From NCBI RefSeq assembly GCF_039530225.1, contig NZ_BAAAOH010000001.1, forward strand, positions 3,472,001 to 3,536,000: a stretch of DNA of 64,000 bases, in the 5' to 3' direction. The position numbers and the translations under genes were made by a program. The stretch comes from Microbacterium pumilum (lineage in GTDB: Bacteria > Actinomycetota > Actinomycetes > Actinomycetales > Microbacteriaceae). Below the pieces are notes generated by a model. It searched no databases. It worked only from the letters and a program-made list of their open reading frames with translations, and had not been told where the DNA came from. This document shows, in pieces, positions 52,989-61,919 of this stretch (the first letter of the stretch is position 1; every line of letters begins with the position of its first letter).

Positions 52989-53414
52989 TCAGCGCGCTGA
53001 CCGGGACCGAGTGCTCCAGATGGCCCATGCGACGAGCGGGAGCTGCAGGAAGAGGCGGACCAGCCGAGCCCGGTCGGTGCGCAGCATGGGGGCCGACCGC
53101 CCGGTGCGCCACTGGTGGACGTTGCCGGGGAACACCGCGACGAAGAACGTCGCGATCGCCCAACCGATGCGCTCCCGCTCCTTGGGCAGGGTCGCCAATG
53201 CCGTTCCGAGTGCGATCTCGGCGACACCCGACGCGACGACGATCGCGTCCTTGTCGAGCCCGGTCACCCGTGGCGCCCAGTCCGGAACGACGATCCGGTA
53301 TCCACGGCGTCCCCAGGTCAGGTGCGAGACGCCCGCGGTCACGAGCAGCGCGGCGAGCAGCCAGAGGGCGACGGTGCGGATGACATGCAGAATTGACTGG
53401 CCCGAACGACTCAT
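52989..53414 (-). CDS. DoxX-like membrane protein (paralog 2)
   Basis: A 141-residue, four-TM protein. It shares with the protein at 49382 the pattern AGVSHLTWGRRGY, VPDWAP, LDKDAIVVASGVAEIALG, LPKERERIG and FFVAVFPGNVHQW. It is likely a duplicate that kept the same fold. The ATG at 53414 was preferred to the GTG one codon upstream. It lies upstream of ligB on the same strand, 51 bp away. Confidence 0.78.
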   Translation of the reverse strand: MSRSGQSILHVIRTVALWLLAALLVTAGVSHLTWGRRGYRIVVPDWAPRVTGLDKDAIVVASGVAEIALGTALATLPKERERIGWAIATFFVAVFPGNVHQWRTGRSAPMLRTDRARLVRLFLQLPLVAWAIWSTRSRSAR

Positions 53415-53476
53415 CACGCCAGTGTGCCATCGGATCGGCGGCGTGCCAGCGGGTGCCGCGCCGGACGCGGGCGACG

Positions 53477-54217
53477 CTAGAGCGAGAACCCGTCGGCGAA
53501 CCGGACCTGCTTCTCGCCTGCGCGAACGGCGAAGGGCAACCTGTTCTGCGGCGGCGGAAGCGGGCAGTTCATGTGGTTGGAGAACCCGCAGGGCGGCACG
53601 ATCGCCCGGTTGAAGTCGATCGTGATCGGGATGCTGTCGCCCGCCGTCATGCCGACGCCCGGAGCCGGGTGATCGAGGAACAGGAATCGCCCCGCGGCGT
53701 AGCTCTCGGCGCCGTTGGTGCTGTCGCCGAAGACGAGCTGCAGCTGAGCGATCCGGCCGTTGTCTGTGTCGAACGCGCTCAGCCGGTACTCGGTGCCGTC
53801 ATGTTCGAAGACCAGATCGCCCGAGACCGGAAGGGACCGCGTCGCACCGTCATCCTTCAGGTGCTCGAACGGGACCACCCGCTCCTCGTCGACCAGCTCG
53901 AATCTGCCGCGGATGACCCAGGCGGGGTCGTACTCGTAATACTCGATCGCCTCGAACGCCCGCTGCGCGGGCGACTCCGGATCCCAGACGCGGAAGCCCT
54001 CTTGGGTGACACCCGAATGGATGTCGGTGCGCTGCAGCCTCGTGACGGTCGCATCGATGGACTGCCCGGCGCGAGCGACGGCATCCGTCACGGCGGGAGC
54101 GCCCGGCGGCTCCCAGTGCGTCAGCACGAGCGAGAGGGCACCGCGAGGGCTGGTGACGGCCCTCCGCCGAGCATCTATCCAGTTCGTGTGCGCCTCGGGC
54201 GCCTGCGTGCTCACCAT
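53477..54217 (-). CDS. DUF1684 domain-containing protein
   Basis: A 246-residue protein of the DUF1684 family. The hallmark is near the C-terminus: IDFNRAIVPPCGFSNHMNCPLPPPQNRLPFAVRAGEK (positions about 195-235; key residues Asn, Cys, Pro and the NRL turn). The core LVFEHDGTEYRLSAF and RFLFLD is also typical. Function is unknown; a cytosolic, metal-linked role has been guessed for the family but is not shown here. Start 54217 is chosen because the family begins near residue 1 of this frame. Confidence 0.82.
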   Translation of the reverse strand: MVSTQAPEAHTNWIDARRRAVTSPRGALSLVLTHWEPPGAPAVTDAVARAGQSIDATVTRLQRTDIHSGVTQEGFRVWDPESPAQRAFEAIEYYEYDPAWVIRGRFELVDEERVVPFEHLKDDGATRSLPVSGDLVFEHDGTEYRLSAFDTDNGRIAQLQLVFGDSTNGAESYAAGRFLFLDHPAPGVGMTAGDSIPITIDFNRAIVPPCGFSNHMNCPLPPPQNRLPFAVRAGEKQVRFADGFSL

Positions 54218-54331
54218 GTCAGCAGAGCAGAACGCCTGCCGGTCCGCGAAATTCCATGACGCCCGGTTTCCCGGCGATAGGCTGTGCGCGCGGGCCATCG
54301 AACCCGACTTCCGACCCGATCGAGGAGCACC

Positions 54332-54799
54332 ATGTCGGACCTGCCTGTCTTCACGCTGGAGGATCTCGAGCGCACGCCACGTGTCGAGCTCACCTCATTC
54401 GACAACGATGCGGCCGTGTCGCTGGGCGAGGTCGCCGTGGACGTCATCCGCGAGCGGGGGCTGAACCTCGCCGTGCGGATCATGGTCTCGGGCGATGTCG
54501 TCTTCGTCGCCAAGCTCGGCACGACGGGTCCCGGCAACGATCCGTGGCTGCGGGGCAAGGCGCTCGTCGCCGAGAAGTTCGGCGAGCCGTCGCTGCTCGT
54601 CCGCCGACGCCACCAGGCCGCCGGCACGCCGTTCGAGGATCGCGACGATGTCGACCACGACGCGATGCGCGCGCATGGCGGATCCATTCCGATCTTCGTC
54701 AGCGGAGTCGTCGCGGGCTCCATCACGATGTCAGGCGAACCGGACGTCGTGGACCACGACACCGCCGCCGAGACCCTGCGGCGGTACCTCGAGGACTGA
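54332..54799 (+). CDS. UPF0303 family protein (heme-degrading-domain type)
   Basis: A 155-residue protein of the UPF0303/YBR137W group, within the GlcG/HbpS-like superfamily. Family positions include FDNDAAVSLGEVAVDVIRERGL, GPGNDPWLRGKALVAEKFG and HGGSIPIFV. HbpS-like relatives bind heme, but the biochemical role of UPF0303 is unsettled. A CGAGGAG ribosome-binding site precedes the ATG. It is divergent from the DUF1684 gene. Confidence 0.85.
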   Translation: MSDLPVFTLEDLERTPRVELTSFDNDAAVSLGEVAVDVIRERGLNLAVRIMVSGDVVFVAKLGTTGPGNDPWLRGKALVAEKFGEPSLLVRRRHQAAGTPFEDRDDVDHDAMRAHGGSIPIFVSGVVAGSITMSGEPDVVDHDTAAETLRRYLED

Positions 54800-54835
54800 G
54801 CCCTGCGACTGCCAGATGCCGCCGCATCCGAACGC

Positions 54836-55714
54836 TCAGGTCGTGAGCCGCGCCACCTCGGCGACACCGCCGAGGAACGCGGCATGGTCTGCGTCGGTGT
54901 GGAGCGGCTGCAGGATGACGGCATCCGCTCCTGCCGCGTGGTACTCCGCAACACCGGCGGCAACCTGCCCGGGGTCACCCACGAGGATGCGGTCGATCTC
55001 GCCGGGCATCCCCCACGCTTCGAGCTGTGCCGCCGCTCGGGCGGGGGCATCGCGCCCGAACGCCACTGCGACGTAGACCACCACCTCATGGTCGGCGGGG
55101 TCACGCTGTGCGGCCGCCCGACCCCGCGCGATCAGCTCGCGGGCCGCGACCACCTGCGCTGTCGTGGTCCCGCCGGTGAGGACGGTGCCCTCGGCGACTT
55201 CGCCACTCAGCGCGAGCGTCTTGGGTCCCTCCGCCGCCGCGAACACTCGCGGCGGGACGGTGGGCGGCCAGTCGAGTCGAACGTCGTTCAGCTGCACGTA
55301 CCGACCTGCCGTGGTCACGGTCTCGCCGGCGAGCAGCGTGCGAAGCGCCGGCACGTACTCCCGCATCAGGGTCAGCGGCGACGCGACGCGGGCGCCGACC
55401 TGCCCCATCCACGACAGCACGCCGTGCCCCACCCCCGGGATCAGGCGTCCCGGAAACATCCGCTCGACCGACGCGATCTCCATCGCGGTGAGCGCGACAT
55501 TGCGGAGGGGCATCGGCGAGATGCCGATGCCGATGCGCAGCCTCTCGGTCCATGCCAGGGCTGCTGCGGCGCTCGCGAACGCACCCTCCTGAAAGCAGTC
55601 CTCCCAGAGCCATATCTCGTCGACTCCCGCATGCTCTGCGGTCAGCACGAACTCGCGCAATTGCTCGGGCGGATGGTCGGGAAGGAAGATCGCTCCCACG
55701 CGGCGAGATGTCAC
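54836..55714 (-). CDS. LLM class flavin-dependent oxidoreductase
   Basis: A 292-residue luciferase-like monooxygenase-fold enzyme that uses F420 or FMN. It shows GAIFLPDHPPEQLREFVLTAEHAG, EIWLWEDCFQEGAFASAAAAL, GIGISPMPLRNVALTAME, PGRLIPGVGHGVLSWMGQVG and VFAAAEGPKTLALSGEVAEG. These fit the F420-dependent N5,N10-methylenetetrahydromethanopterin reductase-like group of actinobacteria. The start was moved to GTG 55714, where homology begins. Substrate unknown. Confidence 0.87.
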   Translation of the reverse strand: MTSRRVGAIFLPDHPPEQLREFVLTAEHAGVDEIWLWEDCFQEGAFASAAAALAWTERLRIGIGISPMPLRNVALTAMEIASVERMFPGRLIPGVGHGVLSWMGQVGARVASPLTLMREYVPALRTLLAGETVTTAGRYVQLNDVRLDWPPTVPPRVFAAAEGPKTLALSGEVAEGTVLTGGTTTAQVVAARELIARGRAAAQRDPADHEVVVYVAVAFGRDAPARAAAQLEAWGMPGEIDRILVGDPGQVAAGVAEYHAAGADAVILQPLHTDADHAAFLGGVAEVARLTT

Positions 55715-55806
55715 CGCGTCATCTTCGCATCGGGGGCCGACATCCCACACGCGAAGGTGATCCCCGCACCCGTGCCTCGCGGCAAATCGACGGATCCCCG
55801 CCTGAC

Positions 55807-56898
55807 TCAGGGTGAATAGGGCACTTCCTGGTAGCTGTCATCGAGGCACATCGGACTGTCGCCGAGCATCTCGGCCGGGAATCGCGCTGCCGTGAGAGTG
55901 GCGCAGTCCGGAAGATTCTGATGCACGAGCAGCACCTCCCAGCTTCCATCACGCTGGGACCACAACACGTCGGCACCACCCATCGGCTCCGCGCACTCCT
56001 CGGCGCCCACGGCGAACCCGTCGAGTCGCAGTCTGCTCACCCGGATCACGCCTTCGCAGCCGGGGCCGTCCAGCTTCTGCTTCTCACTCCACACGAAGTC
56101 TCTGAAGTCCTGCGGGGCACCTTCGAGGTACTCCAGATCTGCCACCTGCTGGACGTGGACGGACGGATCGTAGACGATCAGGTCGCCGTCGACTCGTGCG
56201 CCCCTCGACGGCAGTGTGACGGGCGGCTCACCCGTTGCCACCACGCCGCTCGCGACGAGACTTCCGTAGACGAAGGCGATGGACGTCCATCCCACCCCGC
56301 TCGGACAGCATCGCGAGTCCTCGTCTGTGAGGTAGTTGCCGGTGAGCAGGATCTGGCCGTCGACGAACGACACGGCGTCGGGGACCAGGAACGAGCCGCT
56401 CGGAGACACGCCGAGCGCGCTGGTGTCGAGAATTCCGAGCAGCTCGGCGCCGCTCGCACCCGCCGTGAACACCGCGATCGGGAAAGCACCGACGCCATTC
56501 GCGTCGTGGAGCAGGCAGGAGTAGCGGATGATGGCGGCGGGACGTCCCGCGAGATCACCGTAGTCCGGCGGAAGCTCGGCAGTGACGGTGTACGCCGTCA
56601 CCTCGTCCACCGTCACTTCGCCCGTGCCGTCGACGAGCGTGATGTCGCCGGTCGCCTCAGGATCGCACGACGAGGCAGGGAGTGTCAGCGAAGTCCAGTC
56701 GTACGAACTCAGGACTTCGGAATCGGCCGGATCGGCGGAAGCCGTCTCGGACACTGTGGCGGAGGGTTCCGCCGCGGGGGCCGCAGAAGGGGCTGCGGCG
56801 GTGCACGAAGTGAGGGCGATCGACACGGCCGCGAGCACGCCGATGATCCCCAGGGGCGGCGCCTGGCGACGCGACCATACTCTCCGACGTGCCTTCAC
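55807..56898 (-). CDS. hypothetical secreted lipoprotein
   Basis: A 363-residue protein I do not recognise. The N-terminus (VKARRRVWSRRQAPP, then a hydrophobic stretch) ends in a lipobox LTSC, followed by an Ala/Ser/Pro linker, so it is probably membrane-anchored outside the cell. The body is beta-rich with an unusual adjacent cysteine pair (SRCCPSG) and several isolated cysteines suggesting disulfides. GTG 56898 was chosen because GGGGAAG lies just upstream; the frame extends further but lacks such a site. No neighbour suggests a role. Confidence 0.7.
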   Translation of the reverse strand: MKARRRVWSRRQAPPLGIIGVLAAVSIALTSCTAAAPSAAPAAEPSATVSETASADPADSEVLSSYDWTSLTLPASSCDPEATGDITLVDGTGEVTVDEVTAYTVTAELPPDYGDLAGRPAAIIRYSCLLHDANGVGAFPIAVFTAGASGAELLGILDTSALGVSPSGSFLVPDAVSFVDGQILLTGNYLTDEDSRCCPSGVGWTSIAFVYGSLVASGVVATGEPPVTLPSRGARVDGDLIVYDPSVHVQQVADLEYLEGAPQDFRDFVWSEKQKLDGPGCEGVIRVSRLRLDGFAVGAEECAEPMGGADVLWSQRDGSWEVLLVHQNLPDCATLTAARFPAEMLGDSPMCLDDSYQEVPYSP

Positions 56899-56996
56899 CG
56901 CTTCCCCAGTCTGATCGGCGGGCCATCTGATGAGGATGGTACCGCTGACGCTCCGACGAGGGAACGACGTCTCGTGCCGGCGCGCCCGGATCATGC

Positions 56997-57030
56997 CAAG
57001 ACCCCCGCAGGATATCCCGCGGGGGTCTTG
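56997..57030. terminator. terminator of the clp gene
   Basis: CAAGACCCCCGC (56997-57008) and GCGGGGGTCTTG (57019-57030) form a perfect 12-bp stem with a ten-base loop, 12 bp beyond the clp stop on the minus strand. No long U-tract follows, as is common in actinobacteria. Confidence 0.82.
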
Positions 57031-57042
57031 CACGATCGGAGG

Positions 57043-59700
57043 TCAGGCTGCGGCAGGCACCGTCGCGGCGACCGCTACGACGAGCGCGCCGGATGCGGCA
57101 TCCACCGTCACGGCTCCGCCGTCGACGAGCGCCCCGCTGACGAAGAGCTCGGCGATGCGATCGTCCACCTGGCTCTGGATGAGCCGGCGCAGCGGTCGGG
57201 CACCGTACTCGGGCTCGTATCCGTTCTCGGCGAGCCAGTCGATCGCGGCCTCCGTCACGTCGATCGTGACCTCGCGGGCGCCGAGGCGCCTCTCGGTCGC
57301 GCGCAGCAGCAGCGAGACGATCTCGCGAAGCTGCGGCTTGTCGAGCTTGCGGAAGAGCACGACATCGTCGATGCGGTTGAGGAACTCGGGCCGCATCGCC
57401 TCGCGCAGCTTGCCCATGACACGGTCGCGCAGATCCTTCTCGGACCCGAAGCCCGTCGGGCCGCCGCCGTCCGCGATGAAGCCGATCGCTCCTGCGCGTG
57501 ACGCGAGGAACTCGCTGCCGATGTTCGAGGTCATGACGACGACGGCGTTTCGGAAGTCGACGGTGCGCCCCTGGCCGTCGGTCAGCCGCCCGTCGTCGAG
57601 TACCTGCAGGAGCAGGTTGAAGACGTCGGGGTGAGCCTTCTCGATCTCGTCGAACAGCACGATCGAGTACGGATTGCGGCGTACGCGCTCGGTGAGCTGG
57701 CCGGCCTCGTCGTAGCCGACGTAGCCCGGAGGGGCGCCGATGAGGCGCGACACGGTGTGACGCTCGCCGAACTCGCTCATGTCGAACCGGACAACGGCGG
57801 TCTCGTCATCGAACAGCGAGGCGGCCAGCGCCTTGGCCAGCTCGGTCTTGCCGACGCCCGTCGGGCCGAGGAAGAGGAACGACCCCACCGGACGGTTCGC
57901 ATCGCCCATGCCGGTGCGGTTACGCCGCACCGCCTTGGCGACGGCTGTGACGGCGTCATCCTGACCGATCACACGCCCGTGCAACTCGTCCTCCAGCGAG
58001 GCGAGGCGATCCCGCTCGCCCGCGGTCAGACGATTGACGGGGATGCCCGTGGCCCGGCTGATGACAGCCGCGATCTGCACGTCATCGACCACGGCCGCGG
58101 TCCCTGAGCTTGCCGCGGTCCCTGAGCTTGCCGCGGTCCCTGAGCTTGCCGCGGTCCCTGAGCTTGCCGCGGTCCCTGAGCTTGCCGCGGTCCCTGAGCT
58201 TGTCGAAGGGCGCGAGGTCGCCTCGTCGAGACGCGCCTGCACCTCTGCGATCTGGTCACGGATGCGGGAGGCCTCTTCGTAGTGCTCGTGCGAGACCGCC
58301 GCGTTCTTGTCGGCCTCGAGGGTCGCGAGGCGCTCCACAAGCGCGCTGACGTCGACCTTGACACCCAGGCGAAGCCGCAGGCGGGCTCCGGCCTGGTCGA
58401 TCAGGTCGATGGCCTTGTCGGGCAGCACGCGCTCGGTGAGGTACCGATCGCCGAGCTCCACGGCGGCGCGGAGCGCGTCATCCGTATAGGTGATACCGTG
58501 GTGCGCCTCGTAGGCGGGTCGGAGTCCGCGCAGGATCAGCACTGCGTCCTCGACGGACGGCTCGCCGACCTTCACCGGCTGGAATCGCCGCTCGAGAGCA
58601 GGATCCTTCTCCACCACTCGGTATTCCTTGAGCGTGGTCGCACCCACCAGGTGCAGATCACCGCGCGCCAGGCGCGGCTTGAGGATGTTGCCGGCGTCCA
58701 TGGCACCCTCGCCGCCGCCACCGGCGCCGACGACGGTGTGCACCTCGTCGATGAAGACGATCAGCTCCGCCTTGCGGGCGGCGACCTCATCCATTGTCTT
58801 GGTGAGGCGCTCCTCGAAGTCTCCGCGGTAGCGCGTGCCAGCGAGCATTGCAGGCAGGTCGAGGGCTATCACTCGCTTGTCTCGCAACTGCTCGGGAACC
58901 GCACCCGCGACGATCGCGGAGGCGAGACCTTCGACGATGGCCGTCTTGCCGACGCCCGCCTCACCGACCAGCACCGGGTTGTTCTTCGTCCGGCGGCTCA
59001 GGATCTCGATCGTCTGCTCGATCTCATCGGCGCGGCCGATGACCGGATCCAGCTCACCGGCCCGAGCGCGAGCGGTCAGGTCTGTGCCGTACGTGTCGAG
59101 CATGGGGGTGTCGGATGCCGCGGCATCCGTTCGACCGTCGCTCTGTGTCGCGGCGCCCGGCGTGACCGTCTCGCGCATGCCCTGAGTCAGCGCCTCTGCG
59201 GTGACCCCGGCGTGTGCCAGCACCTGCCCCGCCGGCGTGTCCTGCGCGAGGACCAGGGCGAAGAACAGGTGCTCGGGGTCGACGTACGTCGAGCCCGCCG
59301 AGCGCGCCACCTGGAAGGCGTGGAAGAGCGCGCGCTGCACCGACGGGGTGACCACGGCGCCGTCGACGTCTGCGGGGGCGGATGCCGCGGGCAGACGCTC
59401 CTCGGTCGCGCTGAGGATCGCGCCCGCATCGCCACCGATACGCTGCACGGCCTCCTTCGCGGGGTCCTCGGCGACGAGGACGCGCAACAGGTGCAGCGCG
59501 TCAAGCTCCCGCTGTCCGCGTTCGAGTGCGAAGCGTCCGGCGCGCTGCAGCACGTCCTGCGTCCGCGCGCTCAGGAAGCGGCTGAGGTCGATCGACCGCT
59601 CCGCACGCGCACGCTCACCCGCCATGTAGCGGGCGAGGAACTCGTCGAACGTGCTGCCGCTGTCGTCGGAGCCGCTCGGCGGGGTGAAGTCTTCGGGCAT
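57043..59700 (-). CDS. ATP-dependent Clp protease ATP-binding subunit, ClpC-like
   Basis: An 885-residue double AAA+ unfoldase. The N-domain (about 40-165) has two Clp_N repeats; D1 has Walker [10 protein letters not shown] near 248 and [14 protein letters not shown]; a short UVR-type middle segment ([14 protein letters not shown]) replaces the long ClpB coiled coil; D2 has [12 protein letters not shown] near 612 and an IGF tripeptide (AIGFIADGG) of the ClpP-binding loop. These mark ClpC, delivering substrates to ClpP. An insertion of six SSGTAA units (about 499-535) lies in the D1-D2 linker. The start at 59700 has a GGAGATGG site. The promoter carries HspR-like boxes, implying heat-shock control. 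Confidence 0.9.
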   Translation of the reverse strand: MPEDFTPPSGSDDSGSTFDEFLARYMAGERARAERSIDLSRFLSARTQDVLQRAGRFALERGQRELDALHLLRVLVAEDPAKEAVQRIGGDAGAILSATEERLPAASAPADVDGAVVTPSVQRALFHAFQVARSAGSTYVDPEHLFFALVLAQDTPAGQVLAHAGVTAEALTQGMRETVTPGAATQSDGRTDAAASDTPMLDTYGTDLTARARAGELDPVIGRADEIEQTIEILSRRTKNNPVLVGEAGVGKTAIVEGLASAIVAGAVPEQLRDKRVIALDLPAMLAGTRYRGDFEERLTKTMDEVAARKAELIVFIDEVHTVVGAGGGGEGAMDAGNILKPRLARGDLHLVGATTLKEYRVVEKDPALERRFQPVKVGEPSVEDAVLILRGLRPAYEAHHGITYTDDALRAAVELGDRYLTERVLPDKAIDLIDQAGARLRLRLGVKVDVSALVERLATLEADKNAAVSHEHYEEASRIRDQIAEVQARLDEATSRPSTSSGTAASSGTAASSGTAASSGTAASSGTAASSGTAAVVDDVQIAAVISRATGIPVNRLTAGERDRLASLEDELHGRVIGQDDAVTAVAKAVRRNRTGMGDANRPVGSFLFLGPTGVGKTELAKALAASLFDDETAVVRFDMSEFGERHTVSRLIGAPPGYVGYDEAGQLTERVRRNPYSIVLFDEIEKAHPDVFNLLLQVLDDGRLTDGQGRTVDFRNAVVVMTSNIGSEFLASRAGAIGFIADGGGPTGFGSEKDLRDRVMGKLREAMRPEFLNRIDDVVLFRKLDKPQLREIVSLLLRATERRLGAREVTIDVTEAAIDWLAENGYEPEYGARPLRRLIQSQVDDRIAELFVSGALVDGGAVTVDAASGALVVAVAATVPAAA
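58097..58210 (-). repeat. six tandem 18-bp repeats in the clp gene, from a palindromic element
   Basis: Plus-strand unit GCGGTCCCTGAGCTTGCC repeats six times from 58097 to 58204; the last copy has T for C and runs into GAAGGG. Copies 1-5 look expanded from this complete CCCTGAGCTTGTCGAAGGG element. The minus strand reads RPSTS then (SSGTAA)6, placed between the middle segment and the D2 entry [10 protein letters not shown]. The array preserves frame and is a candidate variable-number repeat. Confidence 0.92.
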
Positions 59701-59735
59701 TCCATCTCCAAGGAAACTTGAGTCTAAATCTGTCA

Positions 59736-59766
59736 ATTTTACAAACTTGAGCAGAGTCGTATCAAG
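59736..59766 (-). promoter_or_regulatory. clp promoter with HspR-like (HAIR) site
   Basis: On the minus strand TTGATA (59765-59760) and TAAAAT (59741-59736) are 18 bp apart, a good vegetative promoter. Overlapping the -35 and spacer, CTTGAGC-N7-TATCAAG (59746-59766, plus strand) matches the HspR consensus CTTGAGT-N7-ACTCAAG at 11 of 14 positions. A perfect half-site CTTGAGT lies at 59717-59723 downstream of the start point. HspR repression is inferred. Confidence 0.7.
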
Positions 59767-59808
59767 TTCAAACCCTGGGGATCCGCCGATATTCCCGCAT
59801 CCGTCGAT

Positions 59809-60660
59809 TCAGATGATCGAGGGGTCGACCTCATCCCATTTCTGCGCCGTCTGAGCCAGCCAGAACATCGCGAAAAGTCCCAGCGCGGCGCACTCGCCGA
59901 CCAGGATGAGTGGGACGCCGGTCTCCCCGACCGGATCCGCTCCGACCAGATTCAACACCGACACCGCAGCCACGAAGAACAGGCTGAGGGTGAACAGCAC
60001 CGCGAAGACGAGGTACAGCGCCCGGAAGCTCGTGCCGCCCGCTCCGGCAGCGGCCGCGACCGAAACGACCGCCATCAGGCCCAGGAAGGTTCCGGTCGCG
60101 ACCACGTGCGCCCATGGCACGAAGCTCTCCGGACTCATGGCCCACCACAGGGTCGCGCCGAGGATGATCGCGGCAGCGATCGCGATGACGGCGAGGAGGC
60201 CCTTCGAAACCGTCTTCTGAACTATGGCGAGGACCACCGCGAGCACCACGCCCGCACCCCCGATCACGGCGAAGGTCACCATGCCGTTCGCGATGTCGGG
60301 CAGATACTCGACGGGAACGCAGGGTGCTGTGTCGGGGCACGCACCGGTGAGACCGGGAACATCACCCTCGGCGATCACCGTGGGCACGATCGCGATGAGT
60401 GGACCGACGACCGCCGCGAGGTCGAGCAGGCCCTGCTCCAGACTGTGACCCGAGAGCGCCAACAGGCCCAGCGTGACGGCGAAGAGGGCGCCGACGAACA
60501 CAGTGCGCCCGGGCGTGTAGTAGAGGGCGCTGATCGACGTGGGCCAGCCGTACGTCGTGCCGATCGCGATGAGCGAGACGAAGATCGCCGCGACAGCACC
60601 GATGATTCCGAGCCGGACGTAGCGGTACGTCCGCTGGGTGGACGTGCTGGCGAGCTGCAT
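59809..60660 (-). CDS. polytopic membrane protein of unknown function
   Basis: A 283-residue protein with seven to eight predicted TM helices starting near residue 17 (LGIIGAVAAIFVSLIAIGTTYG). An extracytoplasmic loop near 100-120 contains a cysteine pair (TGACPDTAPCVPVEYLPDIANG) that could form a disulfide. The motif ISALYYTPGRTVFVG resembles DUF998-like proteins but I cannot assign it firmly. The start at 60660 gives a normal cytoplasmic N-tail. It is just upstream of the clp promoter on the same strand; no functional link is evident. Confidence 0.72.
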   Translation of the reverse strand: MQLASTSTQRTYRYVRLGIIGAVAAIFVSLIAIGTTYGWPTSISALYYTPGRTVFVGALFAVTLGLLALSGHSLEQGLLDLAAVVGPLIAIVPTVIAEGDVPGLTGACPDTAPCVPVEYLPDIANGMVTFAVIGGAGVVLAVVLAIVQKTVSKGLLAVIAIAAAIILGATLWWAMSPESFVPWAHVVATGTFLGLMAVVSVAAAAGAGGTSFRALYLVFAVLFTLSLFFVAAVSVLNLVGADPVGETGVPLILVGECAALGLFAMFWLAQTAQKWDEVDPSII

Positions 60661-60783
60661 GTCGACACCGTCGCTCTCTTGGAGGGCGTCCGCGATGAGC
60701 CCTTCCGAGACCGATCATCCCGCGACGCCGGCATCCGCTCGCTGCACCCGGGCCGCGTGTCGTGCCACGTCCGGACGCCACGG

Positions 60784-61815
60784 TCAGTCTCCGGCTGATT
60801 CCCCACCGATCCGCACCACGACACTGCCCCGCTTTCTGCCGGTGTCGACGTAGCGGTGAGCCTCGACGATATCGGCGAGGTCGTACGTCCGATCGACCAC
60901 CGGTCGAAGGTCGCCCGCCTCGGCGTGCCGCACGATCTCGGCCATGACCGGCGCGCCGAACATCGAGCCGGTATGCGTGACGAGCTTTCCGCTGCGCCGC
61001 GACTGGATGCGCTCGCCCAGCATGCCCGGCAGGTCCGAGATCACGAGCAGCAGAGCCGCGCCGGGCTTCATCACGCGGCGGCTGCGACTGAAGGGTGCGT
61101 TGCCGACGCACTCGACGATGACGTCGTATCGCTCGTCGCCGGCCGCGAAGTCCTCCGTCGCATAGTCGATGACGCGGTGCGCGCCGAGGGAACGGACGAG
61201 ATCGGCGTTGCCCTGGCTGCACACCCCGGTCACGCGGGCGCCTGCCTGCGACGCCAGCTGCACCACGGCAGTCCCCACCGCACCCGAGGCGCCGTTCACG
61301 AGGATGTCGGTCCCCGGCCCGAGCTCGACACGGTCGAGGAAGGAGATCGCGGTATAGCCGCCGAACACCAGGGCGGCGGCATCCTCGAACGACATGCCCG
61401 CTGGCTTGGGTGCGATGCAGCCGTTCGCCTTGACGGTGACGTATTCCGCATGGCAGCCCATGCGGGGTCCCTGCATCACGATGACCTCGTCGCCCGGCGT
61501 GAATCCCGTGACGTCGGCGCCGACAGCCTCGATCACGCCGGCGCCGTCCATCCCGAGGATGGCGTGCCGCGGGCGGAAGACCCCGAGGGCGACGACGGCC
61601 AGCAACCCGAGTCCCCTCGGCAGATCCTTCGCGCGCAGGCGGTGGTCTGCGATGCTCACGGTCGAGGCACGCAGGCGTATGAGCACCTCGTCGTGCGCCG
61701 GCACCGGCCTGGGAACGCGCTCGACGGCCACGACCTGCGGTGGCCCGAACCGGCGGGCCACAGCGGCGGTCATCATGGTGACGGTGGTGGCTGACCCCAT
61801 CGTGTCTCGAGTCAT
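60784..61815 (-). CDS. NAD(P)-dependent alcohol dehydrogenase/quinone oxidoreductase
   Basis: A 343-residue MDR-superfamily enzyme. GroES-like part: VPAHDEVLIRLRASTVSIADHRLRA and LGMDGAGVIEAVGADV; Rossmann part: ILVNGASGAVGTAVVQLASQAGA. The zinc cysteines of alcohol dehydrogenases are missing, so it is more like the RTN4IP1/quinone reductase group. The ATG is preceded by AAGGGG. It is divergent from a TetR regulator, with two operator-like boxes over the shared promoter, so it is probably induced when that repressor binds its ligand. Confidence 0.87.
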   Translation of the reverse strand: MTRDTMGSATTVTMMTAAVARRFGPPQVVAVERVPRPVPAHDEVLIRLRASTVSIADHRLRAKDLPRGLGLLAVVALGVFRPRHAILGMDGAGVIEAVGADVTGFTPGDEVIVMQGPRMGCHAEYVTVKANGCIAPKPAGMSFEDAAALVFGGYTAISFLDRVELGPGTDILVNGASGAVGTAVVQLASQAGARVTGVCSQGNADLVRSLGAHRVIDYATEDFAAGDERYDVIVECVGNAPFSRSRRVMKPGAALLLVISDLPGMLGERIQSRRSGKLVTHTGSMFGAPVMAEIVRHAEAGDLRPVVDRTYDLADIVEAHRYVDTGRKRGSVVVRIGGESAGD

Positions 61816-61825
61816 CGCAATCCCC

Positions 61826-61850
61826 TTACTCTGTAAGTATTACACCGTAA
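61826..61850. promoter_or_regulatory. double TetR-type operator
   Basis: Two boxes of the form TTAC-N3-GTAA (61826-61836 and 61840-61850) are spaced 14 bp centre to centre, between the divergent oxidoreductase and TetR genes. The join itself reads GTAA-GTA-TTAC, so symmetry extends across the pair. They lie 10 bp from the oxidoreductase start and would block its promoter. Confidence 0.7.
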
Positions 61851-61919
61851 GGTACTCTGAGATCCTCGCTTTGTCCATCGCCAGCCTGACGTTGTACGGT
61901 GATCGAAGGAGGTGGGTCG

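Noticed and set aside
58097..58204. Tandem repeats considered as a CRISPR array
   Set aside because: The 18-bp units abut directly with no spacers and lie inside a protein gene.
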